Positions 45,628-56,760 of a DNA stretch of 64,000 bases are shown one piece after another. This DNA comes from Silene conica (taxonomy: Eukaryota > Streptophyta > Magnoliopsida > Caryophyllales > Caryophyllaceae), in the NCBI GenBank assembly GCA_029255685.2, contig CM055311.2, positions 1,317,001-1,381,000 on the forward strand. Direction: 5' to 3'. The notes beneath the pieces are model-generated. The model saw only the letters and a program-made list of their open reading frames with translations, made no database searches and had not been told where the DNA came from. A program made the position numbers and the translations under genes. Numbering within the stretch: position 1 is the stretch's first letter; every line of letters begins with the position of its first letter.

Positions 45628-46940
45628 GCCTCGAACCCACCTACACCGAACCCAACCCCAATTACTTACTTGATAGTGGCGCGAGCCACCACATCACCCA
45701 TGACCTTGATTCCCTCGACTTCCATTCACCTTACTCGGGCCTCGACGAACTACTGATTGGAGATGGTTCCGGACTCAACATTGCCAACACAGGTACTATT
45801 AATTTTAATGGTATTAAATTAAATAATATTCTTCATGTCCCAAAAATATCAAGAAATATTATTTCTATCTCGCAACTATGTCACGATAACAATGCTTATG
45901 TCGTATTCTCATCCGAATGTTTTCATGTTAAGGCAATGACAACGGGAACAACACTCCTCAAGGGCCAACTTAAGGAAGGAATTTACGAGTGGTGTCCTCC
46001 GAAACCGCGCCTCTACAATGCAACCAAAGGAACCACTCTCTTATCATTACATCATAGACTAGGTCATCCATCTCATGATGTAATCAAAGCTATTAATAAA
46101 GATTTACTATTTCCGTCTACCGATTTTGTGCACTGTGAATCATGCAATATCATTATGAGCAAAAAACTACCATTCTCGCTTTCATCGCTCAAAACTAATG
46201 ACTCACTACAATTAATTTTTTCGGACCTATGGACGAGCCCTATTACCTCGTTCAACGACTACAAGTACTACATAATATTCGATGACCACTTTACTAATTA
46301 TACATGGTTATAATATCCGCTAAAGAAAAAATCCGATGCAAACCAAATATTTATTCAATTCAAAGCCATTGTCGAAAAACACTTCAATAAACCAATCAAA
46401 CATTTTTTTTCCGACAACGGTGGCGAATATATTAAGTTAAATACCACACTCCTCAACAACGGTATCTCTCACTCAACCTCGCCTCCACACACACCCGAAC
46501 ACAATGGCTATGCCGAAAGACGACATCGACATATAGTCGAAACGGGCCTAGCCCTACTCAAACACGCGCGATTACTAACGAAATATTGGCCTTTCGCGTT
46601 TAACAAGGCCACTCATCTTATCAACCGCTTACCGACTCGCTCACTCCAAGGCAAATCGCCATATGCACTACTTCATCAAACGCCACCAACATATCACAAT
46701 CTTCACAACTTCGGATGCTTGTGTTACCCATGGCTAAGACCATACACCAAGCACAAACTAGATGATCGTTCCACCCCATTCATCTTTGTAGGCTACTCCA
46801 ATACACAAAGTGCATACCATTGTCTTAACCCAAAAACACACCGTATTTACACATCAAGACATGTAAAATTTTACGACGACATATTTCCATCCAACCAACT
46901 CAACTCCACTTCGCTCCTCTCAACCACTCCCGACGAGTAG
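45620..46940 (+). pseudogene. copia protease and integrase remnant
   Basis: Protease motif LLDSGASHHIT near 45670, GAG_pre-integrase LHHRLGHPSHDVIKAI near 46050 with CESCNI, then the integrase core (FSDLWTSP, DDHFTNYTWL) ending in a TAA near 46312. Further integrase text continues in decayed form (FSDNGGEY near 46410, HTPEHNGYAERRHRH near 46490, then CYPWLRPYTKHKLDDRS and FVGYSNTQSAYHCL to 46940). No reverse transcriptase follows. Confidence 0.8.
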
Positions 46941-47700
46941 ACCTCACTTAACCTCCATATCCTCCCGCCATCACAAGTCTTATAAGGGGAGAGACATCCT
47001 TAAGCGGCTTAAGAAGACTTATGAATTGAGCGAATCTGAAGATAACGTCTTTTCTTATATCAACAATCATGGACACAATCTTGTGCAAATTATAGAAAGT
47101 GATGAAGGTGATCAAAATGTTATTATCATTACTTTTTGAATATGTTAAGATGGACTGGGATCCTGTTAAAAGGTTAGCCTGACTTTTTTTGGATTTGAGC
47201 ATTTGATTTTGCATAAGGCTTTATTTTTTTTTGGAGGAAATTGTACAAGACTTTATCCTTTTTCCAGTTTTAGGATTTTTGTTGGCGGATTTTAATTTTC
47301 ACAGTAGTAAAAAAAACACTTATTTCCATTTCCAAAGAGACAAAGACGGGTTATGAATTATGAAGGAATAGAGCAAAAGGGCTCTTAGTTGATTGTTTAA
47401 CAATCTTTCAATGTAGCTTTCGACGCAATTTCCATCTTTGGTCATCCGAAAGAGCTTCTTTGGGTTGCATTCTCCATTGTGATACCTGTTTGACAGTCTT
47501 ACTATCTATTAGTAATCACTAACTACAACTGTTTATTTGGACAAGTTTGGTCAGCAACTTCTCTATTTTTGAGTCCTATTTTTTTAACAAGAATCCCCTT
47601 CTCAATCACTGTAGACTGTAGTCCAGTCTTACCCCTTTTAGGAGATGTTTCCGGTTTAATTTTTTTTTTCCATTTTTGCCTTGGTGGAGAACGGAGGTAA

Positions 47701-48484
47701 AACCACGGATGTCAGTGGCTTGGTTATAGAGGAGATAGAAAGTGGTGAGCATGATGGAAAATAGCTTCATTGGGGAGAAAGGTAGGTCATAATGACAGAT
47801 AAGCTAATACATTTTTGTCATGGTACTTCTTTTTAAAACATCTCTCTTGATTGGTTTCAGGTCACCGTGCATTATACTGGTACACTGAAAGAACAAGGCC
47901 AAGTGTTTTGCTCAACTGTTGGAAAAAAACCACTCAAGTTTCCCCCTGGTAACTTAACTACATTACTTCTTATCTATGTAATTGAGTAATCTGTAATGTC
48001 AAAAATCGATTTAATTTTACACTTGTACTGTACTTCCAGGTAAAGATACCGTTGTGGATGGAATGCATCTTGGAATTGATGGTAATACTTGGTGACATAA
48101 CGACTTTTGTTTCCTTGTTGCTTGGTTTAAAAGGCAAATATGTATATTTTATCATTCAATTTTTGTTCCTTAGGTATGCGGGTTGATGGTAAAAGAAGGC
48201 TCCTCATACCACTCGAATTGGGGTACGTTAATTTCCCATTCTTGATCGATTAGTATTAACATCATTATTATTTCAGTTTCTACAAACGCCTCTATTGTTT
48301 TTCCTAATAAAGTGTGTTTGCATTACATGTAAACAGATATGGAAGTGAAGGTAGTAATAATGTTGTACCAGCTAACGCATGCCTGGTAATGGATGTTGAG
48401 TTTTGGTTCGAGTTCGCTGATATTTTCTCTATTGCAGTACTTGTTATGCCTGTGTTTGATAATTTAGAGGATTTTTTTAAATGA
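47701..48484 (+). pseudogene. FKBP-type peptidyl-prolyl isomerase, partial and probably a pseudogene
   Basis: Exon-like pieces with intact GT/AG sites: up to 47781, 47861-47948, 48040-48081, 48174-48222 and 48337 onward. The last four stay open when joined in order. They read VTVHYTGTLKEQGQVFCSTV, KKPLKFPPG, DTVVDGMHLGIDGMRVDGKR and RLLIPLELGYGSEG, the order of an FKBP domain. The upstream piece contains SGLVIEEIESGEHDG, as before the FKBP domain of nucleolar FKBP43/53-type proteins, but runs into a TAG at 47760-47762. Key active-site positions differ (FC for FD; VVDGM where VIKGW is usual), and the C-terminal end after VMDVE departs from the family. No N-terminal nucleoplasmin-like domain is seen nearby. 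Confidence 0.7.
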
Positions 48485-48774
48485 AAACTAGAGAAGAGTA
48501 GTTTTGGCTAAACAAAGGAATTTGGCACTCTATAATCAGATCATTTAGAGGACCACTTTATCTTTTTACTATGAGACTATTATTTCATCCATTTTTAACA
48601 CTAACCAATATACGTGAGAGGATCTATAAAGATGGACTTAAAGAAATAGCATCCCCAAATCCCAATTTTAATGTATAAACATCCAAACATTCTACGTAAA
48701 CAAGATTTTAAGCCTTCATTTTATATGCCTTTTCCCCCAATCTTTTGTATAGCACAGACAAAGGATGTATTAAA

Positions 48775-49810
48775 GGTAGTCCTACCTTGTCGTTATCTAG
48801 GACAACGATAAGTTGCTTATTCCAATTGTTCTTGATGAGCTACTCTCGTCACCTTGGTTCTCCCAGCTCCGACCACCATATAACAAAATACGACCACCAT
48901 CTGCTTCGTCTCACTTTCCGAATCATGTACACACATTTTATTGAATTATTAGCTCCATAATTTATGCTAAAAACGACCTGCAATATTGCCTTTCACTAAC
49001 AATTTCGATTTTAGAATAGCATTTATACTATTTGGTTCAACACTACAAAACACTCAAACGAATTTCAACCAAATTAATTAGCACCTATCAATAACAAAAT
49101 CAGTTTCCCGAAAGTTCAATACCAAATGTACATAGCAACAGGTCAAACAATTAGCAAACAATTAAAGATAGGGATGATCGTCAAACAAATCAGCATGCAT
49201 CGATCAATGTCATTGCTCAAAATAACCAGATTGATTTTCTTCATTATATGGTTGATCAAATCCAGTTGACTTCCATAACCACTTCACGGTAAATCAATAG
49301 GATCATACAATATTCAGCCATTTCGGTTTCGCAGCAAACCATTTACATGAGTTATTAACATAATAAATATAAAAAGACTAATAGTGTGGCGAAACCGAAA
49401 TGGTTTGTGAACGACGATATTGGGGCTCAATTTTTTTAGTAAACCATAGAGCTAATAACTCAAACAAAGTTGCGTATGTGTAAAGGGAAGTGAAACGAAG
49501 AGGATAGTGGTCGTATTTCGTTATTTGGTGGTCGGAGTTAGGAGAACGAAGATGTCGAAAATGGCTTGTTAAGTACCCAAGGAGCGGGCAACTTCACGCT
49601 GTCTGGAACAACGATAAGCTAAGACTTCCTTAGAAAATGAGTATTTTGTATATGCTATGCAATTTTGGGACACATAACTCGTTGACATCCCCGACAGCGG
49701 TATTTGGAAAAGATGACATGCCTATTTTTAGTAAATAGTTTGAAATCCGTAATATTTTGTTAAATAATTTGGGTTTGAACTAAGCAAAATGTTCTTTTAT
49801 TTCGGTCCTC
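48775..49810. mobile_element. Large foldback element, copy 1 (partial left arm)
   Basis: The arm at about 48775-49035 is matched in inverted form by 49385-49640 ('gttctcc.agctccgaccacca', 'aatacgaccac', 'gaattattagctcc', 'tttcggtttcg'), about 75-80% by eye. The right arm continues outward to about 49810 with text matching the outer arm of copy 2 ('ttgttaaataatttgggtttgaac'); the corresponding outer left arm is missing. No coding capacity. Confidence 0.7.
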
Positions 49811-50925
49811 TACATATATTCCACCAAGTAAATTTTGATTTTTTTGCTAAATTGGGGTTCAAATGCAAACTATTTAACAAAAAAGCGTCGATTTCAAACT
49901 AATTACCGAAAATGGTTCCAGGTCATCATTTCTGTTTTATTTATTTATTTATTTATTTTTCCACGAAAATTGAACTTGTTGCTGTCCCGGACAGCGACAT
50001 GTTCCTCACCACAATTTGTGTTCGACAAGCTACATTCATGGTCTTCGTTCTCTTTGCTCCGACCATCAAATTACGAAATATCAGATTCGTTCTCTTCTCC
50101 TCACTTCCTTATCATATATACATATTTGTTTGAATTATTAACTTCATAATTTGCACAAAAAAACAACCCGCAATATCGTTGTTCACTAACGATTTCGGTT
50201 TCGCGGTTTAATCAAATATGCCTCGTAAGGCAGCTGCTATTGAACAATAATCATAATAAGTAACTAGTGTGGAATAATAGAGTATAAATAAGCACCAATT
50301 ACAAGCAGAAAGAAATATTATCAAATCCAACATCATTCATATATACTACAATAAATTATTCACAAAAAATAGAGATCAAAACATACGTTAGTGTACGAAG
50401 AAACATTACCCAGAAGCATCGACTACATCCCGTGAAATATTCATCTTCTAGGTAGTTCCCGTATACAAGTCCTCCAAACTACATGGCAATGTACGTTCAA
50501 TAGCAGCTGCCTTACGAGGCATATTTGATTAAACCACAAAACCGAAATCGATAGTGAACAACGATATTGCGGGTTGTTTTTTGTGAAAATTATGAAGTTA
50601 ATAACTCAAAAAAATATGTATATATATGATAAGGGAAGTGAGGAGAAGAGAACGAATCTGATATTTCGTAATTTGATGGTCGGAGCATAGAGAAAGGAGG
50701 CCATGAATGTAGCTTGTCGAGCACAAACTATGGTGAGGAACATGTCGCTGTCCGGGACAGCGACAACTTCAATTTTCAAAAAAAAAAAAAAAAAAAATTA
50801 GTAATGATGACGTGGAACGATTTTCGATAATTAGTTTAAAATCGACGCTATTTTGTTAAATAGTTTGCATTTGAACCCCAATTAAGTAAAAAGTTCGTAA
50901 ATTTTGGTGTTTTCCATTAGACGTT
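49811..50925. mobile_element. Large foldback element, copy 2 (arms about 450 bp)
   Basis: Left arm about 49811-50260, right arm about 50486-50925, separated by a loop of about 225 bp. The arms are near-perfect complements over the inner 270 bp, including 'tgcctcgtaaggcagctgct', 'gtcccggacagcgacatgtt' and 'cgcaatatcgttgttcacta'. They continue outward through T/A-rich stretches to 'attggggttcaaatgcaaac'. Such long terminal inverted repeats with a small loop are typical of foldback or MULE-derived elements. No target duplication was resolved. Same family as copy 1. Confidence 0.82.
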
Positions 50926-51134
50926 AATACTTTGTTTGGCAAAACTACCTCAAAAGGGTAGCTGAAACCTCGAAAGATACTTGAAACCTGAAAAGTTACG
51001 TGAAACCTGAAAAGGTAGGTAAAAATTAAGACCTGATAAGGTAACTGATTTTTGTTAAAACTGTCTGGAAAATAACTGTAAAGGTAACTGGTATTTGACA
51101 AAATGACGTAAAAGGGCATGGTTTATTATTGATA

Positions 51135-51166
51135 CTAGTGTGTAACCCGTGCATAAATGCACGGGT
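51135..51166 (-). mobile_element. Helitron-like 3' terminus (hairpin plus CTAG)
   Basis: On the minus strand, an 8-bp perfect stem ACCCGTGC/GCACGGGT with a 6-base loop (51145-51166) is followed after 6 bases by CTAG (51135-51138) and T. This is the Helitron 3' signature. The body would run toward higher coordinates; its 5' end was not identified. Confidence 0.6.
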
Positions 51167-52799
51167 ATAATATGAATCTAAGTATAAAAATATAAATATT
51201 TTGTATAAATATTATGTAGGTGGCAGTTTTAACTCAAAAATATAAATATTTTGTATAAATATGGAAATGTTTAAATAAGTGAATATATATGTATAAAATC
51301 AATAAGTAGTTTAAAAATAGATATCCATTCTTACACCTTAAATATTGATTGAAGACAAAACAAACGTAAAGATAATAAAAGTCCTTAGATAAATCAAAGG
51401 AGGAAGACGACACGGGTAATCTAATTGTGAGATAATTTGCATTTTCAGCAGTGCTTATGCAGTAGCATATTCTGGAAAGTTCTAGGGTTTATTAGATTTC
51501 AAATAATCTGTTAAGTCTTATTTAATGTGTCCTAGGAAATCTAAGTTGCACCAAGGCGAGATTTGGTTAGTGTCTCATCCATGGAGCATCTTAGGCGCAC
51601 TCGAGGCGCGCCTTTACAAACTAAGACGAAGTATACAAAATTCGAACCCTCCAATATGTATTAGCTAATTTGGCAAGGTGAAACAAATTAAAATATACGG
51701 AGTAATAAAATTTAGTACATATTATTCCGTCTAATTCCTTTGAATTGACCTATTTGTTCAAAATCCACATCAGGAATTTTGAAAAAATGGAATGATTTAG
51801 AGTCGGAGGGTGTATGCCTTAAAATAGTAGTCTCACAATGATTAAATCAAATTAAAAATGATCATTTCCTAATTTGGTAGTCGTATAATTGATAGTAACA
51901 TAACCATAATTTTACAACCAATACTTATAGCTATATTGCGCAGACAATCGCACACTGGACACTCGGACATAGGTATGACACTTGGATACTGAATTTTATA
52001 CCAAAAACATGATATTTTTTCATATAATAGTCAAATCCGACACCTGGACACGTATTCGTGTAGGATACACAAATCACTTACTTCGTATTCATCTATAAGA
52101 ACGGTCTAACCCTAGTTACCTACCTAAAATTTTCATTATCGTCATCTTCAAGACTTCAATAGCCAACTTTATTTATTCTGTTAAGGCTTTATTCTGTTAA
52201 AGCTGTTAGCGGCTACTACTAAGCAAACTAAAAATTGTGAAAACTCTCAACTCCTTCCTCTAAAGCTTAGTAGTTTGGAGCTAACTTATTAGAAGATGTT
52301 GGTAGAGTAGTAGACTTGTAGGGTCTATTATATGAGATATTTATGCAAGGTGAAACTAACTGTAATAATGACCTTATAAGAGGGTCAAATGTTGGTATAA
52401 CTGAATTTTGAACACTACAAATTCAACAACTAAAAAATTAAATGTCAAAGAAGATAAAAAAAAATGTTAAGACATCCAAAAGAGATGGTATTGCACTAAT
52501 CGAACTTGTCCACAGAATCTTTAAACTCCTCTGCAACCATTAATCTCAAATCACTCCGACTATAATTTTTGGATTAAAAATCAAACAACGAACCCTAATT
52601 TTCGATATTCAGTCATTTCATAATCAACTAAGTTAAACATCTTTAGATTTCACCTTAAACCATAAGCAAACACAACCGAAATAAGAAACAATACCAAATG
52701 ATGCTGTCATCTTGATTTTCTTTGGAGATAGACCTGCCACCATTAATCAAGTTTATTTCTTAATTAGTTAATTTGGAGAATTGCATAGTCTAATAATTG
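51167..52799. other. AT-rich region, possible Helitron body
   Basis: No gene recognised. A 31-bp word 'tataaatattttgtataaatat' (shortened here) is repeated at about 51190 and 51240. At 51950-52080 there is a 'cacttggatact/cacctggacacg' segment related to those at 25130 and 36450. The rest is unremarkable. Confidence 0.45.
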
Positions 52800-52812
52800 A
52801 TTGAGTCTTTTT

Positions 52813-52931
52813 GATGTCTTTGTTCAGTGGTGAAGACGGAGCTATCCTGGACAATAGGTCCTAGGTTCGATTCCCCCTCCCCTCTATTGTAATGCGACCA
52901 AGTGTGTGCTTCGTTGAGCCAACAAAAACTA
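52813..52931 (+). mobile_element. tRNA-derived SINE
   Basis: Box A-like text 'ttcagtggtgaagac' near 52822-52836 and a perfect box B GGTTCGATTCC at 52864-52874 mark a tRNA-related Pol III promoter. The flanks ATTGAGTCTTTTT (52800-52812) and ATTGAGCCTTTTT (52932-52944) are a 13-bp target duplication with one mismatch. Total length 119 bp, ending 'caacaaaaacta'. This is too decayed for a tRNA gene: no cloverleaf forms. Confidence 0.8.
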
Positions 52932-52944
52932 ATTGAGCCTTTTT

Positions 52945-54139
52945 TCACGCTAAACACCCAAATCATTTTCGCAAATTAAGTCCTTTACCATTAATCGAAT
53001 CTGCCATCGTCAAACTAAGTAAGTTAAGTTAATCCCCCAAATTAGATCACATCTACAAAAACAACGTATAACCTAAAACGACTCCGACGAAGAAAAATGA
53101 CAGAAAAAAAAGGAATTATCGGGTAATTAAAAGACTATAGTAGAAATAATATGAAACTTATCACAAATTATTCGATATTTCATAGAGATGGATAAATATA
53201 ACAAAAATTAATTATTTTCAAAAATCCTCTTTTAATAAATGATGTTCAAAAGTAATTAAATTATTTGTAAATAATACAAAATTGTGACGGGCCACATATA
53301 ACTTGTGTTTAAAACATTTATAATATTTTGCCAATAGCCAACAACATTACAAATATAGAAAAATGTCTTTAGAAACTACATTTGTTAATATATTACATTT
53401 ATTAGTTTGTATTTCTCCAATATAAAATTTTCAAACCCTTATTACGGGTAACCTAAAAAATACGGAGTAGTAATATAAAGTCGGTCATGTTTCAATAGAA
53501 TATAAAGTCGACAACACCTAATAATGTTGACTCTTATATATATGACAATCGAGAGTTGAGACGGAGTCATCTTTGTTCTGGGAGGAAATATTTCGTCTCA
53601 ATTTAGCTCTTGCGACGGATGTTTAAGGCCAACGTTACTTTTTCAACAAAACCAAATGACGTTTTCGACGGACATTTCTATCATGTTGACCTTTGTTTTG
53701 TGTACTATAGTGTTGAAGCAATTTATAATATCTCACATATGCTAAAAAACATTACAAATATTGAATATTTTCTTCCACTACATTAATAGTTATATTACAT
53801 TCATCAAATTGTTTTCTTTCACCTTAAATTTCCGGACCCTTCTTACCCGTGACCCAAAAAATAGTTTCATAAAATCGATCATGTCTAAAAACATGTCGTG
53901 ACTAATAATTGTTAAAAAACTATTATATGATAATTACTAAAAAATATGGTTGGATATTAAATGTTTTGCAAAAATCTAATATTTATGAGGAAATTAAAAG
54001 TATAAGTTGATAAAAAGTACATAGTACTATTTTTACAGTTTAGGAAAAATTCAAGAAATTAAGATGGCAAAAATATCGAGACAAATGGAAAATAGTGTGG
54101 ACGGAATAACTTTTACAAATTAGAGAGGGTGATATCGAA
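52945..54139. other. AT-rich intergenic DNA
   Basis: No gene recognised. 'ttgtgacgggccacatataa' near 53283 and two similar blocks (53470-53640 and 53690-53900, sharing 'ttactttttcaac'/'aatatctcac'-like pieces) look like old repeat fragments. Confidence 0.45.
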
Positions 54140-54205
54140 GATGTCTTAGTCTAGTGGTTAAGACGGAAGTATTGTTGACAATAGGTCCCAGGATCGAATC
54201 CCCCG
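54140..54205 (+). mobile_element. Second SINE fragment of the same family
   Basis: 'gatgtcttagtctagtggtt' followed by 'aagacgga', 'gacaataggtccca' and box B-like GGATCGAATCC matches the first 60-65 bases of the SINE at 52813. The sequences diverge after box B, so this copy is partial or from another subfamily. Confidence 0.65.
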
Positions 54206-54387
54206 ATGAGTGGGTAGTTTTTGTTTTACGTATTGATTGTGTACATAATCTGTATTTTATACGGTCGATTGATATGAGCGCGACACGTCACCTAATAGCG
54301 GTTACCGGTTGTTGCTTTAATATATTAAATGATATTTTACGTTTTTACTATTATTCTTGTGTTATTGTCATTGGCGCTGTTACTTTG

Positions 54388-54860
54388 TTTTTGGTATACA
54401 GAAGCAGGTATCAAACCTTGAAAGAAAAAGAAGCAAACGGAACAAAAACAAAGTAAGCAAACATCTAATCTACGCAGAAAACAGAACTAAAGATCGGATT
54501 CCGGGACCAAACGAGGCCATGCTACCCCACTTATATCTTGTTGTGCTAGTTTGTGTAATTGGCTCGGCACATTCGAGAGATTGAACCTCCTCAGTTGTTT
54601 ATTTTGGGTTACTCCGTGATTTGCTAGCCAATCTGCACAATTATTTGCCTCTCGATACGTATGGTGTAATTCTACTCTCCATGGAGAGTCTCGGATAAAA
54701 GCTTGGCATATTTTAACCATATGTATGTGAGCCATAGGGACACTCGGCACCGATTCATTGGCGTTGTTACTATTAAGTCATAATGAAGTTTTTTCAATAT
54801 ATTTGAAAGAGAATGAGAACGAGAACAATAATTAATATATAAGGATGACGTAAAAAAAAT
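54388..54860 (-). mobile_element. LINE 3' end with RNase H remnant
   Basis: Minus-strand translation of about 54750-54487 gives IRDSPWRVELHHTYREANNC and ADWLANHG, the end of the plant-type RNase H domain (RVT_3) found at the C-terminus of many plant LINE ORF2 proteins. Downstream the minus strand has 'cttctttttctttcaaggtt' and 'cttctgtataccaaaaaca', typical of LINE 3' tails. Only the 3' part is present, a 5'-truncated copy. Confidence 0.72.
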
Positions 54861-55778
54861 CAAAAAATATATTCTCGAAAATATACTTTATCGATACAAA
54901 ATTAGTTCTATTAAACTCATACAAAAAAATATTAATTAAGTTTCACTCCAAATTAAAGTGGCAAATATTAATTAAGTTTCACCCCAAACTAAAGTAGCAA
55001 TCCTATCACGAATATTTTTCATTTCCATCGACGACTCGTAAAATCTGAGGGTAAAATAGGTAGGTAAAGATGAATTAGGTACCTGAATTCTCAAATGCTA
55101 CATGAGGTAGCATTTTATTTTAGGTACCTTATTTACTCAGAAAAGGTAGTTGCCAAACATTCCAAAAAAAAATAAGCTACCTGATTGTTTTTGCAAAAAA
55201 ATTTACTTCACGCTAATCAGGTACCTGAAATGCACCGACAAACGGAGACTAAGTTTATAATCTATTTTCCATTAGTACAGGATTCGACATTTCGACTCTT
55301 TCAATTCTAATTTTTGTCTGCCAACAAATTCATCTCATGAATATTCAACTTGAATAATGTATCCCTGAATCAAAATTAGTAACCCATGATGATAATGATT
55401 AGATTAGAATAGCTACTAAGCTATGATGAAGAATATGGAGAAGCTCCAAAACAATGAAAATAAGTATGTTTAGCATCCAATTATGAATCTCACAAAAGAA
55501 AAGGTTTGAAAGGGTGATAGGAATTAGAATAGGCAATGGCCTATGAATTGGAGTTTGGTGTAAGACCATTTAAATGGAAAGTTCAAAAATTGAGAAAGGG
55601 AAGAATGAATGAATGATAACTTAAAATACAAGGCAAAATCATAAGCATTGACCTACAAAGTATACATATAAACACATAAACACAAACAAAATAAGGCGTG
55701 ACATCCACTATTTATAAATGGGTCAGCCCGGTAGTAAGTAATAATACTAGAAAAAACAACTTTAACGTCGACTATTAA
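54861..55778. other. AT-rich intergenic DNA
   Basis: No gene recognised. 55050-55250 contains 'ggtacctga' and 'aggtacct' in several orientations, a decayed small inverted-repeat element resembling text at 50950-51100. Confidence 0.45.
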
Positions 55779-55981
55779 TGTAACACCCTAAGAGTATGAG
55801 AGGAAAGTTGTCCTACAACGGTAGAATGTGAGGCTTGTGATATGTTTATAATAGCTTCCACCCACCGCTTAGTAACAAGGCCTTGTGCTTTTGGGCTTAA
55901 GTGAGGACAATTAAAGGGCCCAAAAGTGTGCACCCATCTTATTGGGTTTGTGTTACGACGGTGGCGGGTCGGGTTGTTACA
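55779..55981 (+). repeat. TRIM 5' terminal repeat
   Basis: 203 bp, matches 56145-56347 with few mismatches (for example 'cctacaacgg' versus 'cccacatcgg'). Confidence 0.92.
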
Positions 55982-56144
55982 AATGGTATCAGAGCGACCC
56001 TGCAACCGTGTGGTGAGCCTGTGGTCGGGAGTACCCGGGTTACACACCTAGCGGAGGAGGATTCTGGGCTTGGCGGATTCTGGGCTTGGCTGCGGTCAAG
56101 TTTGAGGCACAACGAAAACGTTGTGTTCTTTAAGTGGGGGAGTT

Positions 56145-56347
56145 TGTAACACCCCAAGAGTATGAGAGGAAAGTTGTCCCACATCGGTAGAATGTGAGGC
56201 TTGTGATATGTTTATAATAGCTTCCACCCACCACTTAGTAACAAGGCCTTGTGCTTTTGGGCTTAAGTGAGGACAATTAACGGGCCCAAAAGTGTGCACC
56301 CATTTTATTTGGTTTGTGTTACGACGGTGGCGGGTCGGGTTGTTACA
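56145..56347 (+). repeat. TRIM 3' terminal repeat
   Basis: 203 bp, same length as the 5' repeat. It is followed after 5 bases by another TGTAACACCC terminus belonging to the adjoining solo LTR. Confidence 0.92.
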
Positions 56348-56723
56348 AACTTTGTAACACCCCCATTTATTTAAGAGCCTTTAACAAGACATTCTCAATT
56401 GAATAACAAAGTAAAACAAACCAAAGTACTTTATATAAATACTGATTAAATTTAAAACTTCGTTATTACAGTTACTTCATAACGGAAAAGAAAATACAAC
56501 TGATGACTCCTCTAAAGGTGATATAATTCTAAGTCGGCCAAAGTATGTATCTCACATTCCTGCCCCAGCTCCTAGCTCATCTGTCTCTGACCTGTAGAAT
56601 CTACTCCCCATTCCGGATCATCGTAGGTGTACACGAATACACTGTCAACCTCGCGGTTGAGTAGGGTAACACAATAATTATAAAGCAACAAGTATGATAT
56701 GCAAATGCAATGATGTGCTCGAG

Positions 56724-56760
56724 CTCAATCTCAATCTCATTCTCAATCTCAATCTCAAAC
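56724..56760. repeat. (CTCAAT)n short tandem repeat
   Basis: About six copies of CTCAAT with one CTCATT variant, inside the solo LTR. Confidence 0.85.

Larger units (their letters stand above)
44387..46984 (+). mobile_element. Degenerate, 3'-deleted Ty1/copia element
   Basis: The 5' LTR 44387-44581 (TGTTAACAAT to AGTCTTATA) is followed directly by the primer-binding site TGGTATCAAC, then gag and pol remnants. The last 14 bases (to 46984) match the LTR end (CACAAGTCTTATA), so most of the 3' LTR and the end of pol are deleted. AGGGG flanks both sides (44382-44386 and 46985-46989), a 5-bp target duplication. The insertion lies in the second copy of a tandem duplication, where the undisturbed first copy shows the empty site. 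RT and RNase H are absent. Confidence 0.85.
43893..47400 (+). repeat. Tandemly duplicated unit of about 455 bp, second copy split by a copia element
   Basis: Copy 1 (about 43893-44350) and copy 2 (about 44351-44386 plus 46985-47400) share 'aaggcagacaagggaaagaa', 'catccttaagcggctta', 'catggacacaatcttgtg', 'ggaggaaattgtacaag' and 'tttccaaagagacaaaga'. Copy 1 has an open stretch encoding DKGKNKASKGKGILKRLKKT and YLKNHGHNLVQIIES. An exon-like end (CTTAAAAG followed by GTTAG) is present in both. The protein is not recognised; given the FKBP relic downstream, these could be duplicated exons of its linker region, but this is not shown. Confidence 0.75.
55779..56347 (+). mobile_element. TRIM (terminal-repeat retrotransposon in miniature)
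   Basis: Two 203-bp terminal repeats (55779-55981 and 56145-56347) run from TGTAACACC to GGGTTGTTACA and differ at only a few bases. The internal region is 163 bp. The primer-binding site TGGTATCAGAGC (55984-55995) follows the 5' repeat after two bases and equals the initiator-Met tRNA complement. A polypurine tract 'aagtgggggag' precedes the 3' repeat. No coding capacity, as expected of a TRIM. The flanking 5-mers are ATTAA (left) and AACTT (right), not a matched duplication. Confidence 0.92.

Noticed and set aside
52813..52931. A functional tRNA gene at the box A/box B sequence
   Set aside because: No acceptor or anticodon stem can be formed; flanking duplication shows it is a SINE.
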